Positions 14,590 to 15,942 of a stretch of 15,942 bases of DNA are shown piece by piece. Origin of the DNA: Deltaproteobacteria bacterium (GTDB taxonomy: Bacteria > Desulfobacterota > Syntrophia > Syntrophales > Smithellaceae). The position numbers were made by a program, and so were the translations under genes. The stretch is from positions 1-15,942 of the forward strand of contig SBEK01000090.1 of assembly GCA_009668925.1 (NCBI GenBank). The letters run 5' to 3'. The notes under the pieces were generated by a model, which saw only the letters and a program-made list of their open reading frames with translations, had not been told where the DNA came from and ran no database searches. The stretch's first letter is position 1, and the number at the start of each line of letters is the position of its first letter.

Positions 14590-14673
14590 GTGCTGGAAAT
14601 CGTAGTCGGTCTTATCGGCGTTGTCTTGATAGTCTACCTTCTGGTCACGATTCTTCGACCGGAATTATTTTAG
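14590..14673 (+). CDS. kdpF: KdpF, small subunit of the potassium-transporting ATPase
   Basis: This 27-residue membrane peptide is one transmembrane helix ending in LRPELF, the hallmark of KdpF (R-P-E-x-F). Role: it stabilises the KdpFABC high-affinity potassium pump in the inner membrane. The GTG at 14590 is chosen because GGGAGG lies eight bases upstream and the resulting length is typical for KdpF. The frame stays open upstream to an ATG at 14503, which would give a 56-residue protein with an extra hydrophobic helix (AAFLGVTLLFFGLSVFY). That ATG has only a poor ribosome binding site and lies about 11 bases from the predicted transcription start. The gene is too short to be found by ordinary length cutoffs. 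The spacing to kdpA is 56 bases. Confidence 0.88.
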   Translation: MLEIVVGLIGVVLIVYLLVTILRPELF

Positions 14674-14729
14674 TAAGAAGAAATTATTTTCTCGATCTTT
14701 TTTTTCGGGGTTTGAGGAGGTGTTCCAAT

Positions 14730-15942
14730 ATGGATAGATACGGATGGCTGCAACTCGCTGTTTTTGTCGGCGCGCTTCTGCTTCTGACCAAGCCGATGGG
14801 GCTTCATCTGTCACGCGTTCTGGACAGAGAAGGACGAACATTTCTCGATCCCATTATAAAGCCCATAGAGCGTCTGTTTTACCGCATTTTCCGGATCGAT
14901 TCCCAAAAGGAACAGGACTGGAAGCAATATGCCGTTTCCCTGTTTCTGTTCAGTCTGACCGGCTTCATTTTCACGTACGTCATTTTGCGGATTCAGCATT
15001 TGCTTCCTTTGAATCCGCAAGGACTCGGTCCGCTAAACCCCGATCTTGCCTTCAATACGGCGGCCAGCTTCACCACAAACACCAACTGGCAAAGCTATGG
15101 CGGAGAATCCACGATGTCCTACTTTTCGCAGATGGTAGGACTAACGTTTCACAATTTCGTTTCCGCCGCCGTCGGGATTGGCGTCGCCGCCGCTCTGGTA
15201 CGGGGGATTGCCCGCCACACCGCTAAAACCGTCGGCAATTTCTGGGCGGACATGGTGCGAGTCAATCTCTATCTGCTTCTGCCGGCCTGCCTGCTTTTCT
15301 CTCTCTTTCTGGTTTCCCAGGGGATGATTCAGAACTTCAAGCCCTACGATACGATCAAACTGATCGAACCCTACACGATGCAGATCGAAAAAAAGGACAC
15401 GGGCGGCCAGAGCATCAAGGATGCCGGGGGAAAACCGGTGATGGAAAATAAAAAAGTTGACACCCAAACGATCGCCCAGGGTCCCATGGCCTCGCAGGTT
15501 GCCATCAAGATGCTGGGAACCAACGGCGGCGGCTTCACCAATGCCAACGCCGCGCACCCCTATGAAAATCCGACACCGCTTACGAATTTTATTCAGATGC
15601 TGTCCATCTTCCTGATTCCGAGCGGTCTCACCTATTTTCTCGGGGTGACGGTCAAAAACCGCCGGCACGGCTGGGCCGTCTGGGGAGCGATGGCCGTGCT
15701 CTTTCTGGCCGGTGTGCTCGTCTGCTGGACGGCCGAATCGGCCGGCAATCCTCATCTGACGGCAATGGGCATCGAGCAGGCCGGAGGCAATATGGAAGGC
15801 AAGGAAGTGCGGTTTGGCATTTTCAACTCTGCGCTTTTTGCAACGGTGACCACCGACGCCTCCTGCGGCGCAGTGAACGCCATGCATGACTCCTTCACTC
15901 CCCTGGGAGGGCTTGTTCCCCTGATCAATATCCAGCTGGGGG
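14730..15942 (+). CDS. kdpA: KdpA, potassium-channel subunit of the Kdp ATPase, 3' end outside window
   Basis: The gene starts at the ATG at 14730, preceded by GAGGAGG, and 404 codons lie within the window; the E. coli protein has about 557, so roughly 150 are missing. KdpA is the inner-membrane channel-like subunit that selects potassium and passes it to the KdpB ATPase. Selectivity-filter loops are visible: TTNTNWQSYGGE (115-126), GTNGGGFTNANAAHPYENP (263-281) and TTDASCGAVNAMHDSF (374-389). The second loop has Thr270 where GGGFFN is common. A hydrophilic insert (about 215-250, rich in Lys, Asp and Gly) precedes the second filter; related inserts occur in other KdpA proteins. Hydrophobic helices alternate as expected. 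kdpB and kdpC presumably follow. Expression is probably from the sigma-54 promoter at 14465. Confidence 0.96.
   Translation, partial: MDRYGWLQLAVFVGALLLLTKPMGLHLSRVLDREGRTFLDPIIKPIERLFYRIFRIDSQKEQDWKQYAVSLFLFSLTGFIFTYVILRIQHLLPLNPQGLGPLNPDLAFNTAASFTTNTNWQSYGGESTMSYFSQMVGLTFHNFVSAAVGIGVAAALVRGIARHTAKTVGNFWADMVRVNLYLLLPACLLFSLFLVSQGMIQNFKPYDTIKLIEPYTMQIEKKDTGGQSIKDAGGKPVMENKKVDTQTIAQGPMASQVAIKMLGTNGGGFTNANAAHPYENPTPLTNFIQMLSIFLIPSGLTYFLGVTVKNRRHGWAVWGAMAVLFLAGVLVCWTAESAGNPHLTAMGIEQAGGNMEGKEVRFGIFNSALFATVTTDASCGAVNAMHDSFTPLGGLVPLINIQLG

Noticed and set aside
15141..15887. Long minus-strand open frame (248 codons) opposite kdpA
   Set aside because: It is antisense to a clear kdpA sequence with its filter motifs; its translation is His/Arg/Gly rich and resembles no protein family.

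Overview
The window looks like chromosomal DNA from an anaerobic deltaproteobacterium, plausibly of the Syntrophus/Smithella type. This is an inference. It rests on moderate GC content, two NtrC-type sigma-54 activators, sigma-54-like promoters, a FadB-type hydratase/dehydrogenase fusion, a Cache-type chemoreceptor, an iron-sulfur-flavoprotein-like gene and a kdp potassium-pump operon. No rRNA, tRNA, CRISPR array or insertion sequence was seen.

Layout. Positions 3-62 carry the last codons of a probable M15 peptidase, followed by about 340 bases without a supported gene. At 407-1495 (+) is a secreted lipoprotein with a GH18 chitinase-like fold. Next come a divergent pair, an iron-sulfur-flavoprotein-like oxidoreductase (1561-2202, -) and a PNPOx-like flavin protein (2290-2673, +). 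A strong hairpin separates these from a leftward chemotaxis cluster (5709 to 2803) that encodes a degenerate receiver protein, a HAMP-poor Cache chemoreceptor and CheW. A sigma-54-like promoter precedes that cluster. A second leftward cluster (10449 to 6162) encodes an OsmC-like protein, a cupin, a conserved protein of unknown function, a soluble hybrid histidine kinase and a sigma-54-dependent response regulator, all tightly packed. Rightward from 10730 lies a monocistronic enoyl-CoA hydratase/3-hydroxyacyl-CoA dehydrogenase fusion with a clear terminator. It is followed by an AlgB/NtrC-like sigma-54 response regulator (13006-14355), kdpF, and kdpA, which runs off the window end.

Most interesting region. 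Between the second regulator and kdpF lies an almost perfect -24/-12 (sigma-54) promoter, TTGGCAC-N5-TTGCT at 14465-14481. About 60-80 bp upstream of its -24 element is a cluster of inverted repeats placed like an activator enhancer. With the sigma-54 activator gene immediately upstream, this suggests that this kdp operon is driven by sigma-54 and an NtrC/AlgB-like regulator, not by the classical KdpD/KdpE (OmpR-type, sigma-70) circuit. In addition, kdpF is in frame with an upstream ATG that would add a second hydrophobic helix.

Two further observations link separate modules. The C-terminal tail of the chemoreceptor and the N-terminus of the soluble hybrid kinase share a PADxIPFxxxG peptide. 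The chemotaxis cluster's sigma-54-like promoter lies directly beyond the 3' end of the second sigma-54 regulator gene. Together these raise the possibility that the kinase/regulator pair and the chemoreceptor cluster are functionally connected.
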